Source: JAEHCY01 sp964519095 (GTDB lineage Bacteria; Pseudomonadota; Gammaproteobacteria; Chromatiales; Chromatiaceae). Taken from it: 14,302 nt of DNA. Location: assembly GCA_964519095.1 (NCBI GenBank), contig CAZFHV010000085.1, positions 1 through 14,302 of the forward strand, in the 5' to 3' direction. The position numbers were made by a program, and so were the translations under genes. The notes under the pieces are model-generated. The model worked only from the letters and a program-made list of their open reading frames with translations, did not search any database and had not been told where the DNA came from. Below are positions 5,660 through 12,353 of the stretch, one piece after another; within the stretch, counting starts at the first letter, position 1; the number at the start of each line of letters is the position of its first letter.

Positions 5660-7897
5660 GTGCCGTCCTCCCCCCACCTTCCATCCGCTACCCAGTCTCC
5701 CTCCGATCCCTCCGCTCCACCCCCCGAGCACCTCCAAGGGGCCATCGAGCGGGTCACCTTCCACAGCGAGGACAGCGGCTTCTCGGTGCTGCGGGTCGAG
5801 GCGCGGGGTCAGCGGGAGCTGGTTACGGTGGTCGGCAACGCCGCCAGCGTCACCCCCGGGGAGCACCTCGAGTGCATTGGTGTCTGGGTCAACGACCGCC
5901 AGCACGGGCGCCAATTCCGCGCCGATCACCTCAGGCTCATCCCCCCGAGCACCCTGGAGGGGATCGAGCGGTACCTGGGCTCGGGTCTGGTGCGGGGCAT
6001 CGGCCCCCACTTCGCCAAGAAGCTCGTCTCAGCCTTTGGGGAAGGGGTGTTCGAAGTCATCGAGCGGGAACCCGAACGGCTGCTCTCCCTCGAAGGCATC
6101 GGCCCCAAGCGCCAAGAGCGGGTGACCCGCGCCTGGGCTGAGCAGAAGGTGGTGCGGGAGATCATGGTGTTCCTCCAGTCCCACGGGGTGGGCACCCAGA
6201 GGGCGGTACGCATCTACAAGACCTACGGGGAGCAGGCCGTTGAGCGGGTGCGGGAGAACCCCTACCGCCTCGCCCTGGACATCCAGGGCATCGGCTTCAA
6301 GAGCGCCGATGTCATCGCCCAGCGCCTGGGCATCCCCGCCGATTCCCTGATCCGGGCCCAGGCCGGGGTGCGCCATGTGCTCCAGGAGATCGCTGCCGAG
6401 GGTCACTGCGCCGCCTACCGGGAGAAGTTGACCGAATCCGCCGTATCACTCCTCGGCATACCCGCACCCCGCATCGCCGAGGGGATCGAGGGGGAGCTCC
6501 AGGCCGGCAACCTGGTGCTGCAGCCCATCGAGGGGGAAGACGCCCTCTTCCTCGCCCCCCTCTACCGCGCCGAGCAGGGCATCGCCCGGCACCTGGGCAG
6601 GCTCTTGAAGGGTCCCCCCGCCTGGGGTCCCATCGACACCGACCAGGCCCTGCCCTGGGTGGAGGAGAAGACCGGACTCCAGCTCTCCCCCTCCCAACGC
6701 AGTGCGGTGGAGAAGGCCGTCACAGGCAAGCTGCTGGTGATCACTGGGGGTCCCGGGGTGGGCAAGACCACCGTGGTGCGAAGCATCCTCAGGATCCTGC
6801 GCGCCAAGGGGGTGAAGGTGCTGCTGTGCGCCCCCACCGGGCGGGCGGCCAAGCGCCTCTCCGAGTCCAGCGGGGCGGAGGCCAAGACCATCCACCGATT
6901 GCTCGAGTTCGATCCCGCTACCGGCGGCTTCAAGCACGACGCCCAGGACCCCCTCGATGGGGAGCTGGTCGTAGTGGACGAGACCTCCATGGTGGATGTG
7001 ACCCTCATGCACCAGCTGCTGCGGGCCATCCCGGACCATTCGGGGTTGTTGCTGGTGGGAGACGTGGATCAGCTCCCCTCGGTGGGACCCGGGAGCGTCC
7101 TCTCCGACCTCATCGGCTCGGGGGTGATCCCCACCGCGCGTCTCACCGACATCTTCCGCCAGGCGGCCAGCTCGCGGATCATCCGCAACGCCCACCGCAT
7201 CAATCAGGGTGTCCTGCCCGAGCGGCCCGAGCCCCCGGACCCCGAGAGCGACTTCCACTTCATCCCCACCGAGACCCCCGAGGCGATCGGGCAGAGACTC
7301 CTCGAGGTGGTCACCGAGCGCATCCCCCGCCGCTTCGGGCTCCATCCCATCGCCGACATCCAGGTCCTCACCCCCATGAACAGAGGCGGCCTGGGGGCCC
7401 AGTCCCTCAACCTGCTGCTCCAGGAGCGGCTCAACCCCCAGTCCCAGCCCCGCATCAGCCGCTTCGGCTGGACCTACGCCCCCGGGGACAAGGTGATCCA
7501 GACCGAGAACGACTACGACAAGGAGGTGTTCAACGGCGACATCGGCCGCATCCTGTGCATCGATGAAGAGGAAGGCACGGTTGAGATCGACTTCGATGGC
7601 CGAAGAGTGGACTACGCCTACGGGGAGCTCGACGAGATCTCACTCGCCTACGCCACCAGCGTGCACAAGAGCCAGGGCTCGGAGTACCCCGCGGTAGTCA
7701 TCCCGCTCGCCACCCAGCACTACCCGCTCCTGGAGCGCAACCTCCTCTACACCGCGGTAACCCGGGGCAGAAGGCTGGTGGTGGTGATCGGCCAGGTCAA
7801 GGCACTGGCCATGGCGGTGGAGCGGGTGGGGTCGGTGAAGCGGCTGACCTATCTCAGGCAGCGGTTGGAGGGGCTCCTGGGAGCAGGGGGCGGGTGA
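5660..7897 (+). CDS. recD2: RecD2-type ATP-dependent DNA helicase (RecD/YrrC family)
   Basis: A 745-residue superfamily 1B helicase of the RecD2 subgroup, which translocates 5'-3' on single-stranded DNA independently of RecBC. The RecD2-specific N-terminal region is present: a small beta domain (about 24-94) and tandem helix-hairpin-helix segments (RGIGPHFAKKL 112-122, LEGIGPKRQERV 144-155, IQGIGFKSADVIA 208-220). Helicase motifs follow in order: Walker A GGPGVGKT 363-370, motif Ia APTGRAAKRL 391-400, Walker B VVVDETSM 437-444, motif III GDVDQLPSVGPG 467-478, an arginine in DIFRQ 497-501, motif V VHKSQGSEY 668-676 and motif VI LLYTAVTRGRR 695-705. The length is typical. GTG 5660 is the only start-like codon between the preceding in-frame stop and the conserved region, but no purine-rich site sits at normal distance; GAGG at 5637-5640 is 19 bases away. 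Coupled translation from the upstream gene is likely. Confidence 0.95.
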   Translation: MPSSPHLPSATQSPSDPSAPPPEHLQGAIERVTFHSEDSGFSVLRVEARGQRELVTVVGNAASVTPGEHLECIGVWVNDRQHGRQFRADHLRLIPPSTLEGIERYLGSGLVRGIGPHFAKKLVSAFGEGVFEVIEREPERLLSLEGIGPKRQERVTRAWAEQKVVREIMVFLQSHGVGTQRAVRIYKTYGEQAVERVRENPYRLALDIQGIGFKSADVIAQRLGIPADSLIRAQAGVRHVLQEIAAEGHCAAYREKLTESAVSLLGIPAPRIAEGIEGELQAGNLVLQPIEGEDALFLAPLYRAEQGIARHLGRLLKGPPAWGPIDTDQALPWVEEKTGLQLSPSQRSAVEKAVTGKLLVITGGPGVGKTTVVRSILRILRAKGVKVLLCAPTGRAAKRLSESSGAEAKTIHRLLEFDPATGGFKHDAQDPLDGELVVVDETSMVDVTLMHQLLRAIPDHSGLLLVGDVDQLPSVGPGSVLSDLIGSGVIPTARLTDIFRQAASSRIIRNAHRINQGVLPERPEPPDPESDFHFIPTETPEAIGQRLLEVVTERIPRRFGLHPIADIQVLTPMNRGGLGAQSLNLLLQERLNPQSQPRISRFGWTYAPGDKVIQTENDYDKEVFNGDIGRILCIDEEEGTVEIDFDGRRVDYAYGELDEISLAYATSVHKSQGSEYPAVVIPLATQHYPLLERNLLYTAVTRGRRLVVVIGQVKALAMAVERVGSVKRLTYLRQRLEGLLGAGGG

Positions 7898-7907
7898 CTT
7901 CCTGAGA

Positions 7908-7930
7908 TGACCGGGGAGTTCTACCGGTCA
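7908..7930 (+). terminator. Hairpin after recD2, possible terminator
   Basis: TGACCGG (7908-7914) pairs with CCGGTCA (7924-7930) around a 9-base loop, 10 bases after the recD2 stop. No T-tract follows, so intrinsic termination is uncertain; position is the main argument. Confidence 0.35.
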
Positions 7931-7986
7931 GGGGAGGCGCTGAGGGTAGTTAGGCGGCAAAGGTTCGACGAAAGGGCGCTGCGGGC

Positions 7987-8316
7987 GTGTTGCCCGGAAC
8001 CCGAGGCCGAGCGCTCGCGAGCGGAGCCCTGGCGCTGGGGCTGCAGTCGTCTCTGCCACAGTGCGTGATTTCAAGACCTTTTCTCCGGGCCATACTATCC
8101 GATGGGTCGCGACCTAACTTGGAGCTGAAATTACTACGCAAGCTCACAGCTTTGACCGAGGCGGCTCCACCAGAACTCGAGCCCGGACCCTTTTTGGGAC
8201 CCTTTTCGCCCCTGCTGCCCCCAAGGCCGGGCGACTGCTGCGTATTCTGTTCCTACGGGTCAGTGCCCTGTCCGCCGATTCACCTTCAGCGAGGCTGCTG
8301 GTCGCTGCCTACATGA
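7987..8316 (+). CDS. Doubtful ORF, Pro-rich with a Cys-rich tail
   Basis: A 109-codon frame from GTG 7987. AAGGG lies 10 bases upstream. The middle reads as a plausible helix (LELKLLRKLTALTEAAPPELEPG), followed by a proline-rich linker and a tail with four cysteines within about 15 residues (CCVFCSYGSVPCPP). Against it: codons rare in the neighbouring genes (TTA, CTA, ATA, AGA, TCA) are frequent, and no domain is recognised. It could be a transferred or decaying gene, or chance. I would not annotate a function. Confidence 0.2.
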   Translation: MLPGTRGRALASGALALGLQSSLPQCVISRPFLRAILSDGSRPNLELKLLRKLTALTEAAPPELEPGPFLGPFSPLLPPRPGDCCVFCSYGSVPCPPIHLQRGCWSLPT

Positions 8317-8455
8317 CAATCCGTTGAAATCCGGCAAGATAGCGGCTGGTCACCCGGCTGGTGGGTCTGCGCCGAGCGGGCCAAGGCGTTCCCGGAGGCG
8401 GGTTCTTTTGCTGGCGAAAACCGCGGCCGGCGCCCCCTTGCCGACGCCGTGGAGC

Positions 8456-8486
8456 GTGCAGCTTAGGCCGCGGGCCCGACCTGCAC
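8456..8486 (-). terminator. Hairpin after the CDF exporter gene
   Basis: GTGCAG (8456-8461) pairs with CTGCAC (8481-8486), with an inner GGCC-GCG-GGCC hairpin at 8466-8476, starting 5 bases past the CDF stop on the minus strand. No T-tract follows, so it is a terminator candidate by position only. Confidence 0.3.
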
Positions 8487-8491
8487 AGGGT

Positions 8492-10264
8492 TCACAAGGT
8501 AACCCGTACCACCACCTCGCCCAGGGGGCGCACATGCGCCCGCAGCGAGCGCTCGACGGCCCGGGCGATGGTGTCCGCCACATGGACCGGCAGGTCGGGA
8601 TCAACCGCAATGGCCACGTCGCTGTACACCTTATGCCCGATCCAGCGGGCGCGGACGTTGCGCACTGCCTGCACGCCGGCGATATGGCTGGGGGCGTGGG
8701 CGATGTCGTCGAGGATCTCCGGCTCGATGCCGTCGATCAACCGATTCCAGACCGCCCGCGCCGCATCCTTGACGATGAACAGGATGGCAAGGGTGATGCC
8801 GATGCCCACGATGGGGTCCGCGAGCGGGAAGCCGAGCCAGGTGCCGATCACGCCGATCAGCACCGAGAGGCTGGTGAACCCGTCCACCCGCGAATGCTGG
8901 CCGTCTGCGACCAGGGCGGCGGAGCCGATCTGCTGCCCCACCCGGATGCGGTAGACGGCAACCGCCTCGTTGCCAATGAACCCGATCAGCGCCGCTGCCG
9001 CCACCCAGCCCAGGTGCTCCATCGGCTCGGGATGGATGAACTTGAGCACGGTCTCGTAACCGGCCACACAGGCGGAGAAGAAGATCACCCCCACGATGAT
9101 GACCCCCGCGACGTCCTCCGCCTTGCCGTAGCCGTAGGTGAAGCGGCGGTTGGCGCCCCGCTGGGCGAGGGCAAAGGCGATCCACAGGGGAATGCTGGTG
9201 GCGGCGTCGGCGAAGTTGTGAATGGTGTCCGCCAACAGGGCCACCGAGCCGGAATAGAGGACCACGAACACCTGCAGGATGGCGGTGATGCCGAGCCCCA
9301 CGAGCGAGATCTTGAGCGCCCGGATTCCCTTGGTGCTCGACTCCATGACGCTATCCACCTGGTCGGCAATGTCGTGGGAATGGCCGAACATCCCCCGCAG
9401 CCAGCCCAGCAAACCGCCCCCGTGGTGGTGGTCGTGATCATGGGGGTGTCCGTGATGGGCATGCCCATGGGCGCCGTGTCCGTGGGTGTGATGACCGTGT
9501 GGGTCCCCATGGTGGTCATGGCCGTGCCCCGCCTCGGTGAAAGGCGTGACGAGACATTGACGGCCGTCCTCCCGCTCGATGAGCACCCGCGCGTCGAAGG
9601 CGTGGGGCTCGGGGATCTCGGTGGTGGATTCCAGGTAATCCCCGTCCTGGCGGAAATGGAAGGTCTCTTCGCCGCCGTTGCTCCGCGCCGTCGTCAGTGT
9701 CACCGCTTCAGCCGGTAAGGGCGCGGTGGGCTGGCCGTCGTTATCGAGAAAATGGAGTCGGAAGCGCGGCGGCACCCCGCTCTCGAACACGCTGATCTCC
9801 AGGAACCCATCGGCGTGGGCTACGAGCGGCCCGCCGTGGCTGCCGGTATCCGCATGGGGGTCCTCGCCGTGGTCATGGCCATGACCTTCTTCGCTGAACA
9901 GGCAAGCCAGCCGCTGGCGGCCTGATTCCAGCTCCAGCCGTGCCAGGAACTCATGGGGCTCGGGGATGTTGGTGGTGGACTCCAGAAAGCCGTCCCCCGC
10001 TCGGAACGCAAACCGCTGGCGGATGCTGCCCGGACGCTCCGTCTCCATCACCGCGGAGGGGGCCGGCGGGGGCCCGATGGGCTGCAGGGCCTGATCCAGG
10101 AAATACAGCCGAAAACGAGGCGGAACCCCGCTCTCGAACACGCTGATCTCCACGTGCCCGGCGGCATGCTGAAGGAGGGGGCCGCCGTGCTCCCCATGGG
10201 ATGGCGTCACTGGGTTGTCCTGTCGCATCGGTGTCTCGGGCGCCGGAGGGTGTGGATAGATCAC
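8492..10264 (-). CDS. CDF-family metal exporter with two N-terminal RND-adaptor-like domains and a His-rich linker
   Basis: A 590-residue cation diffusion facilitator. The transporter part starts near residue 313 and has about six membrane helices. Metal site A appears as HxxxD in TM2 (LADTIHNFADAATS, His349/Asp353) and HxxxD in TM5 (GQHSRVDG, His457/Asp461), the all-HxxxD pattern associated with zinc and related divalent metals rather than iron or manganese. The cytoplasmic C-terminal domain follows from about 505. Unusually, the N-terminus carries two copies of one domain (about 24-125 and 141-242, period 117 residues), each with EISVFESGVPPRFRL, a GD/GDG turn and LESTT-IPEPH. I associate this motif with N-terminal domains of CusB/HlyD-type RND adaptors. 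A His-rich linker (247-298) follows. GTG 10264 overlaps the repressor stop (GTGA); ATG 10228 is an alternative start. It exports a divalent metal across the inner membrane, powered by proton exchange as in the family. Confidence 0.88.
   Translation of the reverse strand: MIYPHPPAPETPMRQDNPVTPSHGEHGGPLLQHAAGHVEISVFESGVPPRFRLYFLDQALQPIGPPPAPSAVMETERPGSIRQRFAFRAGDGFLESTTNIPEPHEFLARLELESGRQRLACLFSEEGHGHDHGEDPHADTGSHGGPLVAHADGFLEISVFESGVPPRFRLHFLDNDGQPTAPLPAEAVTLTTARSNGGEETFHFRQDGDYLESTTEIPEPHAFDARVLIEREDGRQCLVTPFTEAGHGHDHHGDPHGHHTHGHGAHGHAHHGHPHDHDHHHGGGLLGWLRGMFGHSHDIADQVDSVMESSTKGIRALKISLVGLGITAILQVFVVLYSGSVALLADTIHNFADAATSIPLWIAFALAQRGANRRFTYGYGKAEDVAGVIIVGVIFFSACVAGYETVLKFIHPEPMEHLGWVAAAALIGFIGNEAVAVYRIRVGQQIGSAALVADGQHSRVDGFTSLSVLIGVIGTWLGFPLADPIVGIGITLAILFIVKDAARAVWNRLIDGIEPEILDDIAHAPSHIAGVQAVRNVRARWIGHKVYSDVAIAVDPDLPVHVADTIARAVERSLRAHVRPLGEVVVRVTL
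9775..10152 (-). repeat. Intragenic tandem duplication in the CDF gene
   Basis: A 27-base stretch is identical at 9775-9801 and 10126-10152, exactly 351 bases (117 codons) apart. It encodes the EISVFESG region of the two N-terminal domains. The surrounding repeats are diverged but alignable over about 100 residues each, so the in-frame duplication is old overall, with one conserved or gene-converted core. Confidence 0.8.
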
Positions 10265-10530
10265 AGATACTTGGTCATCGCCTTGAGCTCTTTGAGCTGG
10301 TCGGCGATCTCCCGCGGGGTCATGCCTTCCTGGACCTCCAGGCAGTGCTCGATATGGTCGGTCACGTACTCCCGCTTGGCCGTGACCAGGGCGCTGATGA
10401 CGGCCTGGAGCTGCTGGGCGACGCGCTCGCAGGCCTCCCCGGCCTCGATCATGGTGATCACCTTGGCCAGATGACCGGAGGCGCGTTTCAGGCGCAGCAG
10501 GATTTCAGGGTGACAGGCATGTTGGTTCAT
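10261..10530 (-). CDS. CsoR/RcnR/FrmR-family metal-sensing transcriptional repressor
   Basis: An 89-residue all-helical repressor from ATG 10530; the longer frame from 10566 would run through the operator and -10, so it is rejected. LLRLKRASGHL (11-21) is the family's N-terminal DNA-contacting helix. The metal-site fingerprint is Cys34, His59 and Cys63, with spacings of 25 and 4 identical to CsoR (Cys36-His61-Cys65); His4 or His7 near the N-terminus could add a fourth ligand, giving the His-Cys-His-Cys set of nickel sensor InrS. Since its operon partner is a CDF exporter, which is not a copper route, nickel, cobalt or zinc sensing is more likely than Cu(I), by inference. Its TGA overlaps the GTG of the exporter by GTGA. 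Family members repress their own operon and release DNA on binding metal; the palindrome just upstream fits autoregulation. Confidence 0.9.
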   Translation of the reverse strand: MNQHACHPEILLRLKRASGHLAKVITMIEAGEACERVAQQLQAVISALVTAKREYVTDHIEHCLEVQEGMTPREIADQLKELKAMTKYL

Positions 10531-10537
10531 GCGGTAA

Positions 10538-10566
10538 ATCCTATCCCCCTGGATAGGATATTTCAA
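10538..10566 (-). promoter_or_regulatory. Repressor promoter with overlapping palindromic operator
   Basis: On the minus strand, TTGAAA (10566-10561) is followed after exactly 17 bases by TAGGAT (10543-10538). A perfect inverted repeat, ATCCTATCC (10538-10546) and GGATAGGAT (10551-10559) around CCCT, covers the spacer and the whole -10. The centre TATCCCCCTGGATA has the A/T-flanked C/G tract typical of RcnR/CsoR/FrmR operators. Bound repressor would block RNA polymerase. The predicted transcript start (about 10531) lies directly at the ATG, so the message may be leaderless. Confidence 0.7.
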
Positions 10567-10680
10567 CCAGCAAGAGGGTTTCGGTTCGGGAGGAATGCAA
10601 ATCCTGTGTCCGTGACATCATGTAAGGGACTCATCGCGGCTGAGTTGTCGTAATCCGGTGACCTGATGAAGCAGAGTAGA

Positions 10681-10703
10681 CCCCAGCGGCTTCACCGCTG
10701 GGG
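10681..10703. repeat. Perfect hairpin at the broken end of the SRAP pseudogene
   Basis: CCCCAGCGG (10681-10689) pairs with CCGCTGGGG (10695-10703) around the loop CTTCA: nine perfect G+C-rich base pairs. The right arm contains the codons for the conserved RWG of the SRAP gene, so the left arm may be a short inverted copy made at a rearrangement junction. It could also be a solitary REP-like or IS200/IS605-type end; no transposase or target repeat supports that. Confidence 0.5.
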
Positions 10704-11194
10704 CCCCCCTCCGCCTCTCGGGACTCGACCAGCGCTTCAGCATGATCAACGCCCGGGCGGAGACGCTGGATCAGAAGCCCGCCTACCGCGGACCCTTCCG
10801 CTATCGCCGCTGCGTCATCCCCAGCGAGGGGTTCTACGAGGGGAAGCCGGAGCGGGGCGGCCAGCAGCCCTACCTGGTCCGCCTGCGCTCGGGGAGGCCC
10901 TTCGCCCTCGCTGGACTCTGGGACCAGTGGCAGGACCGCAACGGCTCGGAGCTCGAGACCTGCAGCATCATCGTCACCGACGCCAACGCGCTCATCGCCC
11001 CCATCCACGATCGCATGCCGGTGATCCTGCCCCCCGAAGTTTGGGACCGCTGGCTCGATCCCCATCAGCAGGACACCCGTTCGCTTCGTTCCCTGCTCGT
11101 CCCCTGCGACCCTTCCTCCATGGAGGCCTACCCGGTCTCCCGTGCAGTCAACAACACCCGTAACGACGACCCGAGCCTGATCGAGCCGGTTTGA
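10696..11194 (+). pseudogene. Truncated, frameshifted SRAP (YedK/HMCES-type) protein
   Basis: From ATG 10742 the frame gives 150 residues covering the C-terminal two thirds of an SRAP protein, which in intact form crosslinks to abasic sites in single-stranded DNA. Seen here are INARAET (active-site Asn), CVIPSEGFYEGKP (active-site Glu; the usual GFYEW Trp is Gly), FALAGLWDQW and HDRMPVIL (active-site His). The family starts with MCGRF, whose Cys2 is the nucleophile; that region, about 70 residues, is absent. Upstream, a different frame reads HRWGPPPP (from about 10693), resembling the RWGLIPSW segment that normally precedes INARAET, so a frameshift lies between 10700 and 10742. No ribosome site precedes ATG 10742. 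Without Cys2 it cannot do the known chemistry. It sits directly behind the metal-efflux operon. Confidence 0.8.
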
Positions 11195-11212
11195 TGTCCC
11201 CGTTTGTTGCGC

Positions 11213-11237
11213 CACAGGCTCACTTTTTGAGCCTGTG
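11213..11237 (+). terminator. Hairpin after the SRAP remnant, possible terminator
   Basis: CACAGGCTC (11213-11221) pairs perfectly with GAGCCTGTG (11229-11237). The five-T run is in the 7-base loop, and the 3' flank is TCCCTCTC, so it is stable but not a textbook terminator. It separates the SRAP remnant from the ARPP-1 gene. Confidence 0.45.
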
Positions 11238-11256
11238 TCCCTCTCATACTCAATGC

Positions 11257-11274
11257 TCGGGGTGCTTTCCCCGA
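11257..11274 (+). promoter_or_regulatory. Leader hairpin before the ARPP-1 gene
   Basis: TCGGGG (11257-11262) pairs with CCCCGA (11269-11274) around TGCTTT, ending 8 bases before the AAGGGAGG ribosome site (11283-11290 region). It could affect translation initiation or mRNA stability; nothing more can be read from the sequence. Confidence 0.3.
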
Positions 11275-11294
11275 TGCCCTCAAGGGAGGTTGCC

Positions 11295-12281
11295 ATGTCC
11301 GCCTTCTCTGCGTTTCTCGCTGGAGTGAAACTCGGTGAGCCCCAGCTCAGCCTCAACCTCGCCCTCTTCCCGCTCCTGGCCGAGGGGCGGGCGGAGCCCG
11401 GTTACCGCATCCTCGACGAGGGCCTCGCGGCGGGTTGTGCCCGCATCACCGAGGTCTCCGCCGGGGGCAGCGTCCCGGAGCTGCGCTTCCACAACGGCTG
11501 CGACACCGCGGTGTTGCTCCTCGATGGGGAGGAACTGGTCGGGGCCAAGCAGAACCGCATCCTCAACCTCAGCCTCCTGGTCGCCTCCGGGGGAGAGATC
11601 CTCATCCCCGTCTCCTGTGTGGAGGCGGGCCGCTGGGCGGCCCAGTCGGCAGAATTCGCCACGGCGGATCGTGCCCACTACGCCTCGGGTCGGGCCAGGA
11701 AGATGGCCGACGTCTCCTTCTCGCTCGCGAGCCGGGGCGAACGCAGCAGCGACCAGCACGCGGTGTGGGAGGACATCGCCTCCATGTCCCAGCGGCTGGA
11801 GGCCGAGTCTCCCACCGCTGCGGCCGCCGCGCTCTACGAGACCCACCGCCACCGCCTCGAGGACTACCTCAGGGGATTCACCCCCCTCGATCACCAATGC
11901 GGGGCCCTGTTCGCCATCGGGGAGGAGATCGTCGGGCTCGACCTCTTCGATTGCCCCAGTTCCCTCCACAAGCTCCTGCCCAAGCTCATCCGCAGCCTGG
12001 CCCTCGATGCCATCGACCGGGGTGGTGAGACGGGAGCGCCCAGCCCCGAGGCGGTGGGCGGGTTTCTGCAGGCCATCACCCGCGCCGAGGCACAGCGCTT
12101 CCCGGCCCTGGGGATGGGGGAGGACGTGCGCCTCGGGGGTGCGGATGTCGTCGGCGGGGCGCTGGAGGTAGGGGAGCGACTCATCCACCTCTGTGCCTTC
12201 CGCCGTCGGGGGCAAACCCAATCCGGTTTACACGAAGGCCGCATGGCCCGGGCCTCGGAGCGGCGCCGGCGCTTCGAATGA
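11295..12281 (+). CDS. ARPP-1 / DUF6569 domain protein
   Basis: A 328-residue protein from ATG 11295, with AGGGAGG ending 5 bases upstream; the longer frame from 11235 has no ribosome site and would read through the leader hairpins. The central signature LLLDGEELVGAKQNRILNLS (74-93) followed by IPVSCVEAGRW (104-114) is the part I associate with ARPP-1 (DUF6569) proteins. The rest is a helical middle (SMSQRLEAESPTAAAAALYETHRHRLEDYLRGF, about 163-195), a second conserved unit GALFAIGEEIVGLDLFDCP (203-221), and a basic C-terminal tail ending RRRRFE. No signal peptide or membrane helix is seen. The biochemical role of the family is not established; I recall the domain being discussed with rhodanese/phosphatase and ARG-type partners in conflict systems, but none of those is a neighbour here. 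It appears monocistronic. Confidence 0.75.
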   Translation: MSAFSAFLAGVKLGEPQLSLNLALFPLLAEGRAEPGYRILDEGLAAGCARITEVSAGGSVPELRFHNGCDTAVLLLDGEELVGAKQNRILNLSLLVASGGEILIPVSCVEAGRWAAQSAEFATADRAHYASGRARKMADVSFSLASRGERSSDQHAVWEDIASMSQRLEAESPTAAAAALYETHRHRLEDYLRGFTPLDHQCGALFAIGEEIVGLDLFDCPSSLHKLLPKLIRSLALDAIDRGGETGAPSPEAVGGFLQAITRAEAQRFPALGMGEDVRLGGADVVGGALEVGERLIHLCAFRRRGQTQSGLHEGRMARASERRRRFE

Positions 12282-12286
12282 GGGGC

Positions 12287-12331
12287 GGGGTCGGGTCGGC
12301 GGCACGCGGAGGTGCTGATCGACCCGATCCT
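12287..12331 (+). terminator. Long hairpin after the ARPP-1 gene
   Basis: TCGGGTCG (12291-12298) pairs with CGACCCGA (12320-12327), and the stem extends outward to 12287/12331 with two G-T pairs. The 21-base loop holds a small inner stem, GCAC (12302-12305) with GTGC (12312-12315). It begins 5 bases after the stop codon. There is no T-tract, so it may terminate with help or protect the 3' end. Confidence 0.4.
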
Positions 12332-12353
12332 CTCCTGGTTCAACAAAGGGCAT

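Larger units (their letters stand above)
7898..8491. other. Non-coding or remnant stretch between recD2 and the metal-efflux operon
   Basis: 594 bases with no convincing gene. It contains the hairpin after recD2, a 109-codon open frame (7987-8316) whose codon use is unlike its neighbours, and a hairpin at 8456-8486 just past the end of the CDF gene. From about 8060 to 8160 the DNA is visibly richer in A+T than the flanking genes. No terminal inverted repeats or transposase motifs were seen, so an insertion-sequence origin is only a possibility. Confidence 0.45.

Noticed and set aside
6446..7345. A 299-codon minus-strand open frame inside recD2
   Set aside because: Lies entirely opposite conserved helicase motifs; Gly/Leu/His-rich with no domain.
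8324..9718. A 464-codon plus-strand open frame opposite the CDF gene
   Set aside because: It is an antisense shadow of a clear transporter gene in G+C-rich DNA; the protein is His/Gly/Asp/Val low-complexity, with no domain.
10681..10703. IS200/IS605 or REP element end
   Set aside because: A single hairpin without transposase, second end or repeated copies in the window is not enough; a local inverted copy of SRAP sequence explains it as well.
10666..11163. A 165-codon frame overlapping the SRAP remnant
   Set aside because: Only its first few codons (HRWG) resemble SRAP; the rest is frame-shadow Arg/Pro-rich sequence. I use it only as evidence of a frameshift.
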